Shown here: positions 21,286 to 35,100 of the stretch, piece after piece
Numbering within the stretch: the first letter of the stretch is position 1
Layout of the letters: every line of letters starts with the position of its first letter
Source of the DNA: Sordaria brevicollis
Lineage: Eukaryota > Ascomycota > Sordariomycetes > Sordariales > Sordariaceae
Direction: 5' to 3'
DNA: 64,000 nucleotides
NCBI GenBank assembly: GCA_033439795.1
Contig: JAUTDP010000004.1
Span: 3,472,001 to 3,536,000, forward strand
Translations under genes and position numbers: made by a program
Notes under the pieces: generated by a model
Databases searched by the model: none
Told to the model about the DNA's origin: nothing
The model's input: only the letters and a program-made list of their open reading frames with translations

Positions 21286-23708
21286 AATCCCAACTCCCTA
21301 AAGAATTCTATTATTAACTTTAATAATAATTATATATATATATTTAAATAGCTTCATTACTTTTTCGAACGTAATACCCTTCTTTATTTCGGTTCGATTA
21401 TTTTATTATCGAATATAACCCATTTTTATCGTCCTTTAGCGGCCTTAATAGGCGTTCGCTTTCCTCCTTACCTTTTCTAATACTCCTTTAATAATTTTTA
21501 CGTATTTCCTAATCCTTCTTCCGGAATCTATTTATTATAATCGTAACCGAATCCTATTTATTTAATTAAATACTTCTATCCTCCAATCTTCCTATCCAAT
21601 ACGTAATTTAAAATAACGTTTATTTCCTATTCTCCTTTATCGTTTAAATTTATTTAAATATCTTTAATTAGGCCGGGGGGAAGTTAAATTCGTTAAAATA
21701 AATCTTTATTTTATAAACCTCCTTTAATATAAACTACCGATATAACGGAGTATATTCTAGCTATTTCGGGTAGTAGGTCTAATTTATACGCAAATTTACC
21801 GACGTACGCTAGGATTTTAAATAAACCGGCATATTACTATAAAAATTTATATAATAAACGACCTAGTAAATAATAACCTTTATAAAATTTTAAAAATACT
21901 TTATTTCCTATTTAAAATTCCTTAAACGGGTAATAATTATTATACCTCTTCTTAATTTTAATAATAGCGAAATTTATAATTATCTTAACGTTTTCTCTCA
22001 AACTATCCCTTATAATTATATATTCTATAATGATTATAGGCACTTCCTTCTTTCTAATTACGTCGAAGGGATTAAATAATTAAAAGCTAAATAATTATTC
22101 GTATAGGGAAGATTTAATAGGTTCGGAAAGGGAGTTATTAAAATTCTATTATAAAATTAATAGAAATTCTACCTAATTTAATTTAAATATCGCGAAATAA
22201 TAATATCGGATAACGATTTCTACGTTTTAATTATAACGTTTAATTAAACCGTTCCCCTATAAATAATATATTATTATTATTAATAATTTAATATTTATAA
22301 CCTTCTATATTCTTTATTATAATTTAAAAGTAAATTTACAATCCTAATCCGATATAATAATTTAAAGTATTCCTTAATTTCTTAATAAGAATTCCCTAGC
22401 GAGGATCGTACCCTATACTTCGGTAAAATAAATTAAATATCCGGGAATAAATTTTATTCGCTTAATAGAATAATATATAACGGGTATAAAGGTATTATAT
22501 ATTTCGAATCCTTTTATTTACTATACGGTTACTATAATTAATACTTCGGGTAAATCCGTTATAAAATTTATTACGATAATTCGTATTAATAGGGTATATT
22601 CGGATTTTATTAATTAGTAATCTCCTATAATAATATTTCGATCCGTATGATTTAATTAATATAATAGGTAATAGCATACGTATTCGGATATATTATATAT
22701 TTTTCTTAATATAGCGTAGCCTTTTAAATTATATAATATTTAATCCTTATTAAAGTAGTATTTATTATTATATATTATTATTAGGACTGTTTAAATTATA
22801 AATTTTAGTACGTAGAGCCGCCTAATCTTATCCGCTATAATATTATAGAAAAGGTCGTCGATTATTTCGAATAAATACCCGGTACTAAAAATAATATTAT
22901 CGATTTTAATAGTACTATAATAATTACGGATATGGTTTATAATTTTTACGTACTTAAAATCGATTTTATATCCTTCTATAAACTCCTTTTTTATTTTAAC
23001 GCTTATTTATATTTCTATTCGTATATACTATATTTAATTTAATATTAATACTTCGTTTAACCTATTTATTTCGTTTCTTTTAACCTTAAAACGGCTTAAT
23101 ATATTAGAAATAAAGTTTAACTTACTAGCGATATAATATATTTATAAATTATATTAAAATAAGTAAATAAATACGTTAATTAATTTATAATTACCTCAAT
23201 CCGTTAATATTATATTTAAAATAATTTATTCGTAAATACCCTTTATTGTTAAATAATTTATAAAAATAATAATCGGGAAATTATAAAAATATAAAAGTAT
23301 TCTCAATCGTTTAATTACCTATACTAAATAAACAACTTCCATTTTAAAAAGACTATAATTTATTTCGGCTTTATTAAGAATTTTATTTAAAAATATAATA
23401 AAGAATACTTAATTAATAAAAATAGCTATATTTAATACTTAAATAAATCTATCGCGTAAATAATATAATATAATTCTGTATTTATATTTTAAAGATTTAT
23501 TAATTTATAGAAAAACCTATTTATCTAAATCGAAATAATATAATTTTATATTTTCGCAAATAGCCTTCTAAACCGCCTCGAATACGTTCTTTTCTTCTTT
23601 AATTAATTTATATAATATTTTAGCGTAATAATATATTTATTTCAAAAGATTTCTAAGTATAATAACGCCCGTTTTACATCCTTCGGTTAATAGCGAAACT
23701 TTTCGATT

Positions 23709-24053
23709 TTATAAAGGCTCCGAAAATTTATTATAATACGGGATAAAATAGCGGATAAAATTAAATCCGCTAATATATATTTTTAATACTTTTAACGTTT
23801 TTAAGAATATTAAATTACAAAAAGTTTCCAATTTCTCCTCTATTGTAAATAAACTTAGGGTATTAACGTAAAACCCTAAGAATTCAATATTAGAATAAAT
23901 AATATAGTTTTTTTTAAAGGAGAATATTAAATTACGTAATACGAATAATTTAAAAACGTAATTAAAATACTCGAAATATTCTTTTATAATATTTAAAAAA
24001 ATTATAATATTATTAATATATATTTTATAGAATTCCGATACAATTATTAACAA
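23709..24053 (-). pseudogene. Gypsy reverse-transcriptase remnant of element 1
   Basis: A 114-codon open stretch reads like the gypsy RT palm and beyond. 'YINNIIIF' stands where Y-x-D-D is expected (both Asp codons apparently turned to Asn by G-to-A change). 'FLGFYV' and 'FIRYFIPYYNKFSEPL' follow, matching the usual 'FLG..V' and 'YYR.FI..F...A.PL' spacing. The loss of catalytic Asp indicates an inactive enzyme. Confidence 0.85.
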
Positions 24054-27000
24054 CCGGTCTATAAATTTCTAAACGTATATAAACGAATTCCGATACCTTA
24101 TAAAAATTACATTTAATTATTCTAAATTTCGTAGGCTAATAAAGGTTAATCGATTATAGTAAAGCGGTTAAATTAGGAATTAATAAAAGAATATTATAAC
24201 GTCGATAATAATAATAAATAACTTTCCTTTAAATAAAGTAATAACTTCGGATTATAACGGGAATAAATAATGGTTTAATATAATAATTTTATTTAATACG
24301 CGGAGATCGATTACTATTCGCCTTTTCTACTACCCCTTAATAGTTCGCTATACTATAAATATTAAATAAGCGAACGGGGTAATTTTATTTACTTAATCCA
24401 TTTTACTTTATTCGTATAACGCTTTAAATATTTAATTTAATACCTCCTTATTTTTCTTATTAAACGGGTACGATTATATATAAATACGTTAATTCTATTA
24501 TCCTTCTATTAAGGGAATATATATTATATCCTCCTTATTTATATCGATTATATTACCCTTTTCTTAAATAGTAGGGTATTTATTAATTAATTCTTCTACC
24601 TATTTAATTAATTAAAGATTTTTAACGTAAATATAAATATTTTTATTAATTACCTTTTCTAAGAGGTTAATTAATATTTTTAATCCTAAAGTAAAATATT
24701 TATCCTTTCCTTTAGGTTTAAATTCATCGGTTATAGCGTAATTACTATCTATACCCTCCGTATATTATTCTTTCCTAATCTTTTTTAAAATATCTAAATT
24801 AAATTCGCGAAGGGAATTTAAGACCATTTATTTTACGTAGTTATTACCGTCGGGCATCTCTTCAACTTTTTATATTATAATTTCGGGGTCTTCTTCTATT
24901 AATTCCTTTAAAATATCTTTTTCCATTATATCGTTAATATATATATACTAATTTTCTTCGATAACGTTAAAAGCTTTAACCGTTAATACTTCGAATTTAA
25001 CGTTCAATATTAAAAGGATCCTAAGAGCCCGCGCCGCTATATTTACTATTATACCTTTAATAAGGGCGAAGTATCCGCTATTTATTATTTTAATAATATT
25101 AACGATATAAAAACGGCGTAGGATAATAATTATTCCTTCGGTAATATTATTAACGAATATAATAAGAGGGGCCTTAGAATTAATAATTACGTAGGCGGTT
25201 AATACGTACTTTAAATTTATTATAAAACTTTATCCTTTCGGGAAATTTTTAAAATTTATTAAAATATAAATAAATTACCCTAGGGATAATATAATTTTAT
25301 TCCTAATAATTACCTTACGTACGTATAACTTCGCGTTTTCTTACATTATAAAATCCACGCAAAAATTATTAAAGTCGAAGAATATAATTATATTAGTCTT
25401 ATAATTTATATTAATTATATAGGAGTATAAGAAATCGTTATTAAATAAAATATTTAATTTTAATTTATTAACGACCTATCCTCCTTTTTTAAATTTTATT
25501 AAAATAGGTTACTTATCCTTATTATATCCTTTTAAATATATTTCGAATATAAATTATTCGGTAATTTTAACCGGTTTACTTCTAACGCCGCAAATTTTAA
25601 TATATTATATTTCGATAATATATTAGAATTATTTTAGGAATAGCCTACTAATTAAGGTTCTTCCGGTACCGGGATTTATATAAATTTTTATTTTCGTACC
25701 CGATAGGTTTATACGTACGTTAACTTTTATATAAATGAAGTTTAATAATAGGCTATTATCGATTTCGGTTATAATTATATATAATACCTCCTTAAATTAA
25801 GGGGAACTATTAGAACGGGTAATTACTAATTTAGGAATTATTCGCAATACCGGTCTTAATTCTTATCCAATTAAAATACCTTCCTAAACGAATTTATAGG
25901 TCTTTAAATATTAGAATAATATATTATATAATTAAAGGAACTTCCAATAATAATTATAAATTCGTTATTCGGGGGCTAATAAAGAGGGGGTTCGAAATTT
26001 CTTAATTTTAATAACTTTAGATAATTTATATATTTTTTTATACTCCTTCCTTTTCGCTATTATCCAAATACTTTTATAATACTTTTTATACCGTTTAATC
26101 GAATTTATTACTAAATAAATTACTTTAATATTAGATTCGGATAATTCAATATCCGTTTTAACAGTCGTATCGACGTAATTCGCCTAATAGGTTCGTTTAT
26201 TATAATTCAAATCCTAGTCCTAATTACGGTTATAATTACGATTCTAATTATAATCGCGATTTCGGTTTTATTCTTTATTATAATTATAATTCCAATCCTC
26301 CCTTCGGTTAGAGCGTAGGCGGCTATTGGATTTATATTAGTTATTACGGGGGCGGGACGAATTATAACGGTTATTATTTCTATTAATTTACTAGGTTGCG
26401 GTAATTAAAACCGCGTTCGACCTAGTGATTTCGGTTATATAATTCTATAATAATTCGGTTTCGAAAGGGGTACGCAAATACTATTTAATACAGAGGTCGA
26501 AATTAAACTAAATTTATATTATTATATTATACTAATTAAATAAATTATATTTACCTATAATATTTATAACTTTCGTATTTTAAAATTACTTTTGGATATA
26601 TTAGGTAAAAGTACTTAAATTATTTATAATAGAATTAATAATAAAATATCCCTTATTAAATTTTTAAGTAATTAGTAAAGGGTACAGTTTAAATTTATCG
26701 ACGAATTTTTCTAGTAAAATATATATACTATCGAACTTCTACTTATATTAAACCTCCTTATTTATTTTTATAATCTACTATACTTTAACCGCGCCTCTTA
26801 ATAGGGTATAAAATAAACGACCTATTTATTAACCTATTTTACTCTCGGCTCCGCCGTTTACGAAAGATAGAACTTACTTATAAAAAGCGTAAATATTAAT
26901 ATATATATCTCCTTTAAGGTTGGTAATAATACTTATATTATTAGGGTCTTTAGCGTCCGGGTTAAATATACCGACCTCTTTATACTTAATTTTCTAATAC

Positions 27001-29513
27001 TCTTCGTTTAAATTATTAAATCCAAATTCGGAATTACTTTGTTAGGGTTTATAGCGACGTAATACGTTATTATATAAACGACCGTTATAATTATAGTTAC
27101 TTCCTCTACCGCTACCGCTTAATTTACCGCCGGGAAGGATTAATTTAAACTTTATTAATTTATATTTTAAACTTCCTTCTTCCTTATACTTAAATTTTTA
27201 ACCGGCTAACCGGATTTTGAAAATAAGATCTTTAATACGAATCCTTTATTCATTTACTTATAATTTAATAACTTTTAAGGTATTATTTTACAATTTACTA
27301 TAGGGAACGTTATTAAAATCGAAATAGGGGTATTAAAATACGTAAATTATAAAAATAAATAAAGGGCGATTAATTATAATTAATACAAATAAAAATTTAA
27401 TAGTACTAGGATTATTATATACGGCTATATATTCCTTAAATCGTTTTTCCTAAAGGTATTTTAATATATTTAATAATAAATTAAAAAGATTAAATAACTT
27501 CTATTTAATTTACTCGCTATAATTAATAAGTATGGAAATAAATTGGTAATTATTCTTAGGAGTAAATTTAGCGTTTTATACGGGTAGGGATATAATTTTT
27601 CCTTCTTTATTGCTTATTACGGGGATACGATTATAATTACGTATTAATATACAATTTCGTACGGATTTAGGAGATTCCGGTATATCTTCGAGAATAATAT
27701 AATACCGGGGGCGAAAGGTTTTGCTTACTAAAAGCCGGTTCCGAAATTAGTAAATAGAGTCCTTTATTAATAATCGGGTAGATAATTTAATAGGGGCTAA
27801 AAGTTCCTCCTCAATATCGCTAAAAATAAGGTTAGGGGGTATATAAAGGTTATTAAATAAATTTTTAATAATTATATTTATAATTTCCTTTTCGACCGTA
27901 CGTCGGATATTATTAACCTATTTTATTAAATTATTAATAGTTTTTATATATATTTTTTATAAAATTTTAATCGATTTTTTAAATTCTATACTCTATATTT
28001 TTAAAGCGTTTTATTAATCTTTAATAATTTAATTAAATGTAGCCGCTTATTTTAATATAAAATCTTTTAATAGAATTCTATATTTAAGAATATAATTATC
28101 GAAAAGTTCGCTTTATTCCTTTAAAAATAAATTAATTTATATGCGGATATCTTCTATAAAATCCTTTTATTCCTTATTCTATACTTCTTTAATAACGTTA
28201 ATTAATTCCTCCTTATAAATTTTAAATAATTTTAATATTCGGTTTTAATTATCGTTCTATTATTTATATTAAAAATTAAAGTCGGACTTAAAGGATTTTA
28301 AAAGAATATAAATAAATATAAATTTATTAAAGAGGCTATTTCCTTATTACCGGATTTAATAAATAAAAATATTATAATTATAATTAACTTTATCGTCGAA
28401 ATATTCTACTAATTCTTTATTACCGTTAAATTTAAAAGGGCGAAATAATAATAGGAAATTTAGATCGGGGCCCGCGCTAAGGGTTCTAAAATCTTAATTA
28501 TATTACAAATTCGATAGCCGTAGCCGGTTAAGGAACGAAATTTAATTTTTATCGATTTAATCTTTTTTAGGTTTTATATTTTAATAAAGGGCGTAAATAT
28601 ACGTATTTATAAATAAATATCGGATCGTAGGGTTAAAGTTAGTAATTAGCGGGATATAAATATTATTTAATATATTAAGAATTTAGCGTCCTAATATAAA
28701 ATTCGATATTATAAATAATTTATTATAATATCTCCTTTTTATAGGCGGGGGCTTTATCGTAGCGGCCTCGTTTTCTTCGTTATCTTTATATAAATTAGCT
28801 TCGCTTTTAAAATAAGAAGTATTATTTAAGTTATTATCGCGAATAAATTTAATAGCGCGTAAATTAATTATAGGAAACGTAAGCGTTAAATTACACGAGC
28901 CGTTAAGCGCGTTAAAATCGATAAATATACTAAATATAACGATAATTTTTAATATAGGGCTATATATTTAACGGAATTCCTATTTAACAATTTCTAAAAA
29001 TACGTAAGCGCAAATTTAAATAACTTTCAATCGCGAAACCGGGGTAAAATAAATAGGAATTAAAATAATTTTAAATACCATTACGTATTTAAATTCGATA
29101 ATAGAGGAATCCTTAACGTTTAGAATCGAATTTAGGATCTAGGTAATACTAGATAACGGGTATTTAAATTCGCTATATTGGGGGTAATTATAATAAATCC
29201 GCTACGGGTACCTAAATTCGCTATAATAAAGGGAAGTATTTCAATAGGTACCTAAATTCGCCGCTTTAATTTAATAATAGAAGAAGGATATAATCGACGA
29301 TTAAATAAATAATTCGACCGGTGCGGAAAGGTAGTTTGGTCGTAAGAGTACTTAAATTCGTTTTACGTACCTAATAGTATTAGTGCTTTTACCGAAGAAA
29401 TTATCGTAATAACGACTTTACTAACGATCGCGGGGCCCTTTTTTCAAAAGGCGGCGATAATAATATAATATAATTCGATCGGAGCACTACGATCTACAAT
29501 TGCAGCTACTATT

Positions 29514-29811
29514 TAATACCGTTAAGAGGGTATTATAAAATGTATAATATATATAATTATAAACGTTAATAAAATTGATAAAAAAAGAAGAATTAAATAA
29601 GAGGGGAATTCGCGGTGGTTGAAGACTATATACCCGCGAGCCTCGAACGGCTAACCCACTTATATGGGCCTAGCGCGTTATAACGCGGTCGCTTTTACGA
29701 AGTGAACGCGAACCGTTTTAACGGTCGGCGCCAGCCGTTCGGAACGCCGGTAGGCGGCTGTCACTTGTCGTAATAACGTTATATAACAACTACAATGCCG
29801 TTCCGGTATTA
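29514..29811 (-). repeat. 5' LTR of element 1
   Basis: 298 bp, direct copy of 20988-21285. Its right (outer) half keeps more G and C than its left half. Confidence 0.9.
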
Positions 29812-30239
29812 GTATTTTAATATAGTTAGTAATTTTAAGAACTCTTTTATACCTTTATTATTTAGGAAAATTTCTACCGAAGAGGAATTCCCCTTTTTAA
29901 TTTTCTTTACCCTCTTTTTACTATAGGTTTTAAAAGGTATATAATTTTTATATATTAAAGGTAAGGTAGTCTTCCCTATTTCCTTAAACCGTTAATCCTC
30001 TTCGTTTTCGAAATTGGTTAAGAATATTTTTATATCCTATTTAGGTTATATTACCTTTTATACCTTAATTTTAAAAATATAGTATTCGAAGTCTTACTTT
30101 TATAAAGTAGTAAGATAATTACGCCGGGTATTATTAATTATATACTTATTTTATCCCTCTTTAAATTTGAGTATTTTATTATACTCTAGGTTATTTATTA
30201 TAATAAAAATAAGGCTATTATTATTAAGGATAGGAGGAG

Positions 30240-30720
30240 CCTCTTTGATAATAAAACTTTTTTTTTTCTTAGCTTGGCTTTTATATAGTAATTACTATTT
30301 GAGGCTAGGGTTCTTTTTGAGGGTAACCTTTTTAATAAAGGCTATACTTGCTCGATAGGTCTTTTTTAAACCTTCTTCTATATCGAATAATATTTTAGCG
30401 GCTACTTTAGTATTTAGAGCCTCCTTAATATATACCCTATCCTCAATAGTAATATAGCGCCGCGGGTTTTACTTTTGTACTTCCGCTTTTATACAACGTT
30501 ATTATATTTCTTATTATTTAAATAATATCCTTTAATTATTAATAAATATCTTTAGTGTAATTTTAGCGTTATTAATATTATTTTTAAGCAGGGAATTAGC
30601 GATATTAAAGCGTTTTTAAATAGTAGGGGATTCGAAGGTACGAAGGGCTTTACGTAGCGTAATAGTTTCGAAGCGGTTAGGAAATAACGGCTTTTATCTT
30701 ACCCTAATAAATTTGTATAA
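30240..30720 (-). pseudogene. Unidentified coding remnant of the outer element
   Basis: Within the outer element, the minus strand keeps a long stretch with few stops. It includes 'NPRRYITIEDRVYIKEAL' and a Lys-rich continuation, and resembles a decayed protein more than random AT-rich DNA. A transposase C-terminus is possible from context, but no catalytic motif was recognised. The plus-strand open frame 30167-30358 over the same DNA is probably its shadow. Confidence 0.3.
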
Positions 30721-31140
30721 TTGGTTAAATAATATATTTAATAAATAAAATTAATTATAAATATATTATTAAAAAAATAATAGTAAAAATAATAAAAATA
30801 ATATTAATTTACTTAATTTAAATAGTTAAAGACCCGTTTTTTCTCACCCTTTATAGATATTACTATATATAAAATTAGCCTCTTTAACTTTCTTCCAATT
30901 ATTTAAAAAGATTGTATAATTAATAATTATAGTACCGTTAGTAATTTTATCCGTTAAAGCCTTTTAATAAGCCTTTTTAATAACTTAATAAATACCTATA
31001 TTTAACAACTATAAGATATAATTCGTATATAAAAGTAATATTATTAAGATAATATTAAAGGCGGCGTAGTATTATTTGAAGCGGAGCTTCAACATTGAGA
31101 AGTGTTGAAAAAACACGGAGCAAAGCGTTGAGCGTAGCTT

Positions 31141-31435
31141 CTTCTATAATACAGTGACCCCCCTGCGTCGATCCCAAAAATCTTCCCGAAGTTTACCCGT
31201 CTACCCGAGACCACAATCCCTATTTCTCAACCTGCAATTGGTTAAATTAAACTTTTGCCAAGGCGCTAAAGATGGGACAAGGCTTGGCGTTCTAAAGTGG
31301 GTCCTATCAAGACAAAGTGGGTACCAAAATGATGAGTAAGCTGAGACGAGTACAATGGTACTACTCACGTGACCGTAGCCAGGCTGCCGGCCGAGAAAAA
31401 CGGCTTTGAAAAAATCCGACGGATAGGTATATAAT
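31141..31435. other. GC-balanced, RIP-spared island inside AT-rich block 1
   Basis: About 295 bp of ordinary composition, with CA and TG dinucleotides intact, sits between strongly AT-rich flanks. It contains a short direct repeat AAGTGGGT (twice near 31296-31322) and a GAGTAC...GTACTACTC palindrome near 31348-31366. The open frame 31154-31339 has no recognisable domain. It could be unique host DNA or the protected end of another element. Confidence 0.6.
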
Positions 31436-31469
31436 AAAAAAAAATAATTTTATTTTCTAAATAAAACGT

Positions 31470-31545
31470 TGTAACTAACCTAGCAAATATACGGTTAAAA
31501 TATATACCCTTTAGCGGTCGGTTCGATTCCCGGCCGGAATAATAA
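31470..31545 (+). other. tRNA-like / SINE-like pol III promoter remnant
   Basis: An exact B-box consensus, GGTTCGATTCC, lies at 31520-31530. An A-box-like TAGCAAATATACGG lies 39 bp upstream at 31481-31494, the spacing found in tRNA genes. The T-stem and acceptor stem do not pair properly, so this is not a working tRNA gene. A 3' AAAT-rich tract follows directly, as in tRNA-derived SINEs. RIP could have eroded the rest. Confidence 0.35.
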
Positions 31546-31568
31546 TAAAATCTTTTTAATAATATTTA

Positions 31569-31810
31569 AATAATAAATTAAAAAACAATAAATAAATAAT
31601 ACTAAATAAATAAATAATAATAAATAAATGATGAATAATATATAAATAAATATTAACTAATAAATAAATAATAATACAAAAAAATAAATGAAAAAATGAT
31701 TATAAATGAAAAAAGAATAATAAATAAATAAATAAATAAATACATAAATAAATAAAGAAATAAATAAAGAAATAAATAATAATAGTAGAAAAAACTTATT
31801 AAAAATATAA
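31569..31810. repeat. AAAT/AAATA-rich low-complexity tract
   Basis: About 240 bp of irregular TAAA, AATA and GAAATAAA repeats. It may be the tail of the SINE-like remnant or an expanded microsatellite. The minus-strand open frame across it is an artefact of the repeat. Confidence 0.85.
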
Positions 31811-32157
31811 TAAAAAATATAGGAAGTAAATGTTAAGCTCCGCTTCAAGTACATTTCTGCCCACCCGTATAAAATTTGCCGAAGGCAAATTTTGCGGGGG
31901 TACGGGGGCGGCAACCCTCGTAATATATTAAAATCTTTATATACTTTAAATCCGTTTATAAATAATATTTTATATACCTTGGGTTTTATTAACGTATTAA
32001 TCGTAATAGTTTCGTCTTTTAATTTCTCGAAAGGAGGAAGGTAGTCCAAGGATAAATTAAACTATTAATCGATAATATAGCCGTCGAAAGAGGGGGATAA
32101 TTTAAAGGAGTATTTATTAAAGTAACGCACTTATTATAATATTTAATAAATATTATT

Positions 32158-32410
32158 TGTTACGAGCGACGTAGTTACGAGAGACAAGCTTAATACGTTG
32201 AATCTAGGTCTATTATAGAATTATAAAATGAAGAAGAAAAGAAGAAACGAGTAAAGGGTGCGCCCTGCGCCAGGGTTTTATACCTAGGCGCGGGCGACCT
32301 ACGAAGGCGGCACGCAATTATATACGTTAATACGGTTAACTTTTATTAGGTGACCGCCCGAGCGATAATCGGTCCGCTAAATAGGGACCCTATCCGTTAG
32401 CGCCGTAATA
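32158..32410 (-). repeat. 3' LTR of element 2
   Basis: 253 bp, starts TGTTACGAGCGACG. Direct copy of 46037-46289. Left half less decayed than right. Confidence 0.9.
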
Positions 32411-34979
32411 TTACCCCCCCCTTCGAAAAAGATTCGCCCCGAGTCTTCGAAATATTAGAATTATTATTATATATAAAGCGGGTCCTTTATTTTTTAGCGT
32501 TTACTATCTTCCTTAACTTCTTCGTACCCTTTTTTAAAGGAATATTATTATCCGGGTAATTTTTATTAAATTCCTTTATTTCCGCCTTTTATAATTATTC
32601 TTCTAAATATAGTAGTAGGCTTAGGTATTTTAAATATATTTTATAGTAAATTCGTAATAATTTAAATAAATTTTTAAAATTTTTAACGTTATAGAATTTC
32701 GGGTCCGGGTTATATCCTTTTTAATTTATTCGGTATTAAAATTTATTAAAATATACCCGAAAAATTAAAATTTCTTTTATTTCCTATTTAATATTATTAT
32801 TACTATATTTTTTTATTAATTCTTTTAATTTTTAGCCGGGTAATAAATTATTAAAGTATTTCTTTAACCAATCCGTATAGAAAACGTCCGTTCCCCTCTA
32901 CCTTTTTAAAATTTTTAATTTAAATAAATAATTATATTTTTCTTTAATTTTAAAATATTAATTAATTAAGGGAAAATTAAATTTATAATTTGGCCGGTTA
33001 ATAAATTCGCTCCGTTTAATAATAAATATTTTATTTTTAAGACTGAAATTTAAAACGCGTTAATATTTATCCATTTATTTAATTATTCGTTCTTAAACTT
33101 TAATAATATATTCCTTAGTTTTTTTTACGAAGCTTCGAATCCATTTTACTATTCTTTATATATTTTTATAATTAAATTTCTTTTTAATCGTTAATCGAGT
33201 GCCGTTAAAATTTATATATATTTCCTAATTTAAAATATTAAATATAGGGAACTTTTTTAATACCTTATATAATTATATTCTTTTTAAATTATTATATAGT
33301 ATCTTTATTTAAACGGCGTTTATTATTATGATCGTTTCCGATTAATTATCCTAAAAGTAATTAATAAAAGGATAAAGACGTTAATCGAAATATTTATTTA
33401 TAATTTCCGTTTATTTAATAATTTAATTATAATTTAAGGAAGTTAATTTTTATTAAATATTGAGAATTTTTATTAATTCGTTTATAAAGTTTAAAATAAA
33501 TTAAAGACCTTTATCCGAAATAATTTCGTTTAATAATCTATAAATATAATATAATCCTTTATAATATATACGGACTACGTCCTTAACGGTTATTATAGTA
33601 AAATAAGGGATAATTTATAATATTTTATTTAATTAGTCTATTATTACGAATACGTTATTAAATTTCTATTTATTTTTAGGTATTAATTTAAAGTTTACGA
33701 TTAGGTTCTATTAAATGCGTTAGGCCGTTGGGATGGGCTCTAATTTACCGGGTATTTTATTACGGAGAACCTTCGAAGTATAATATATTATATAATTAGC
33801 GACGAAACGGTCGACGTTATTAATTATTCTTAATTATTAATATTATATAGAAATTAAGCATTTTATTTTATTCCGGCCTAGATAAACGATAATAATTTTC
33901 GTATATAATTTATAAATAATTTAAACTTTTAGGGTATTAAATAATATAATAAATTTATCGAAACGGGTGAAAATTTTATTAATAATAAGCCGATACTTAT
34001 TTTCCCCCTTTTTAATTATATTTTAATAAATTTTTAAATTTAGGCAAATTTTATTTTCAAGTATAAAACGATTTATTAAAAGGTATCCCTTTAAACGTTC
34101 TTTATAATTACCTTTTATAATTTTTAAATTAATTTTTATAAGGGTTCTTAAAGACGAAATAGACGTATAAACGGTATTAATATTATTAATTATATCGTTA
34201 GGTTATATTATACAACCGTCCTTTAAATTTTTAAAGAATTAGAAGGTATATTAAACTTCTTATTTAGTTTTTTAGCTCTTTAAATTTTTTACCTTCCTTA
34301 ATAAGGTATTAGTAATTTTATTCTCCTTTTTTAGCCGATATAATATAACGAAATAGTATTAAAATAAGAATTCTATTTAGCCTACTTATTATAAATTTAG
34401 AAATCTTTTAATATTAAATTATTTAAACGCTTTATTATCCGTAAAGATTAAAAAGGGTTCGTATAGGCCAATAAATTTTACCCGCTAATATTATAGGGTT
34501 TTAACGATAATTATTAATTTTTTATTATAAATTGAATAATTGTATTTTATTTTATATATAATTTCGGAATAGAAGGTAACTAGACGCTATTCGTCGTCGA
34601 TTAATTAAAATAAAATTCCCGCTATTATTCTATTTAAAGCGTCTATTTTTACCCGTATTGGCTATTTATATTTAAAATGCGTTAGGATGGGTATTAATAA
34701 TAATTATCCTTTAAATTCCTCGAAAGTAGTTTAATAATCCTTATTCTAATTAAAAACTTCTCCTTTTCTTATTATTATTATTAATAATTTAACGATTTAG
34801 TTATAATCTTTAACGAAGTACCGGTAGAAATTATAGAACCCTAAGAAGGATTATATTCTTTATATATTTATTAAAACTTATTAATCCTTTACAATTACAA
34901 TCTTTTAAAGGTTAACGGATATATTATTAATCCCGATAATAAAATTTAAGAATTTAATCTTTTCGATATAGAATTCGTA

Positions 34980-35100
34980 TTTATCTAAGTCCGTTTATAA
35001 TCCTATTGCCTCTAACTTAATTAATACCTTTTTAATATAAATTTTATATTCCTCTAAATTATTTGAAAAAATAAGGATATTATCGATATATACGCTATAG
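34980..35100 (-). pseudogene. Gypsy reverse-transcriptase remnant of element 2
   Basis: Minus-strand reading gives 'YSVYIDNILIFSNNLEEYK' followed by 'VLIKLEAIGL', matching the gypsy RT catalytic block with the second catalytic Asp changed to Asn. A stop follows soon after. Only this core is clear enough to delimit. Confidence 0.85.

Larger units (their letters stand above)
20988..29811 (-). mobile_element. RIP-degraded Ty3/gypsy LTR retrotransposon (element 1)
   Basis: 8824 bp with two 298-bp direct LTRs (20988-21285 and 29514-29811). LTR ends are TAATACC...GGTATTA, and both sides carry the 5-bp duplication GTATT (20983-20987 and 29812-29816). The minus strand is coding: a purine-rich tract sits next to the left LTR on that strand, and a gypsy-type reverse-transcriptase remnant lies at 23709-24053. 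By position, gag should be toward 29.5 kb and integrase toward 21.5 kb, but these are too decayed to delimit. Stops are scattered throughout, so it is inactive. Confidence 0.9.
31076..31848. repeat. Segment bounded by about 20-bp inverted repeats
   Basis: TTGAAGCGGAGCTTCAACATT-type sequence at 31076-31096 recurs inverted at 31829-31848 with a one-base deletion; the core GAAGCGGAGCTTC is itself near-palindromic. Between them lie the RIP-spared island, the tRNA-like remnant and the AAAT-rich tract. It could be a small insertion inside the outer element. No clear target duplication was seen. Confidence 0.5.

Noticed and set aside
31470..31545. Functional tRNA gene
   Set aside because: The B-box is exact, but the T-stem has mismatches and no 7-bp acceptor stem forms; kept only as a tRNA-like remnant.
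31657..32049. 130-codon minus-strand open frame
   Set aside because: Half of it is the AAAT-rich tract translated as Phe/Ile/Leu/Tyr; the rest spans a hairpin and G-rich sequence without a recognisable domain.
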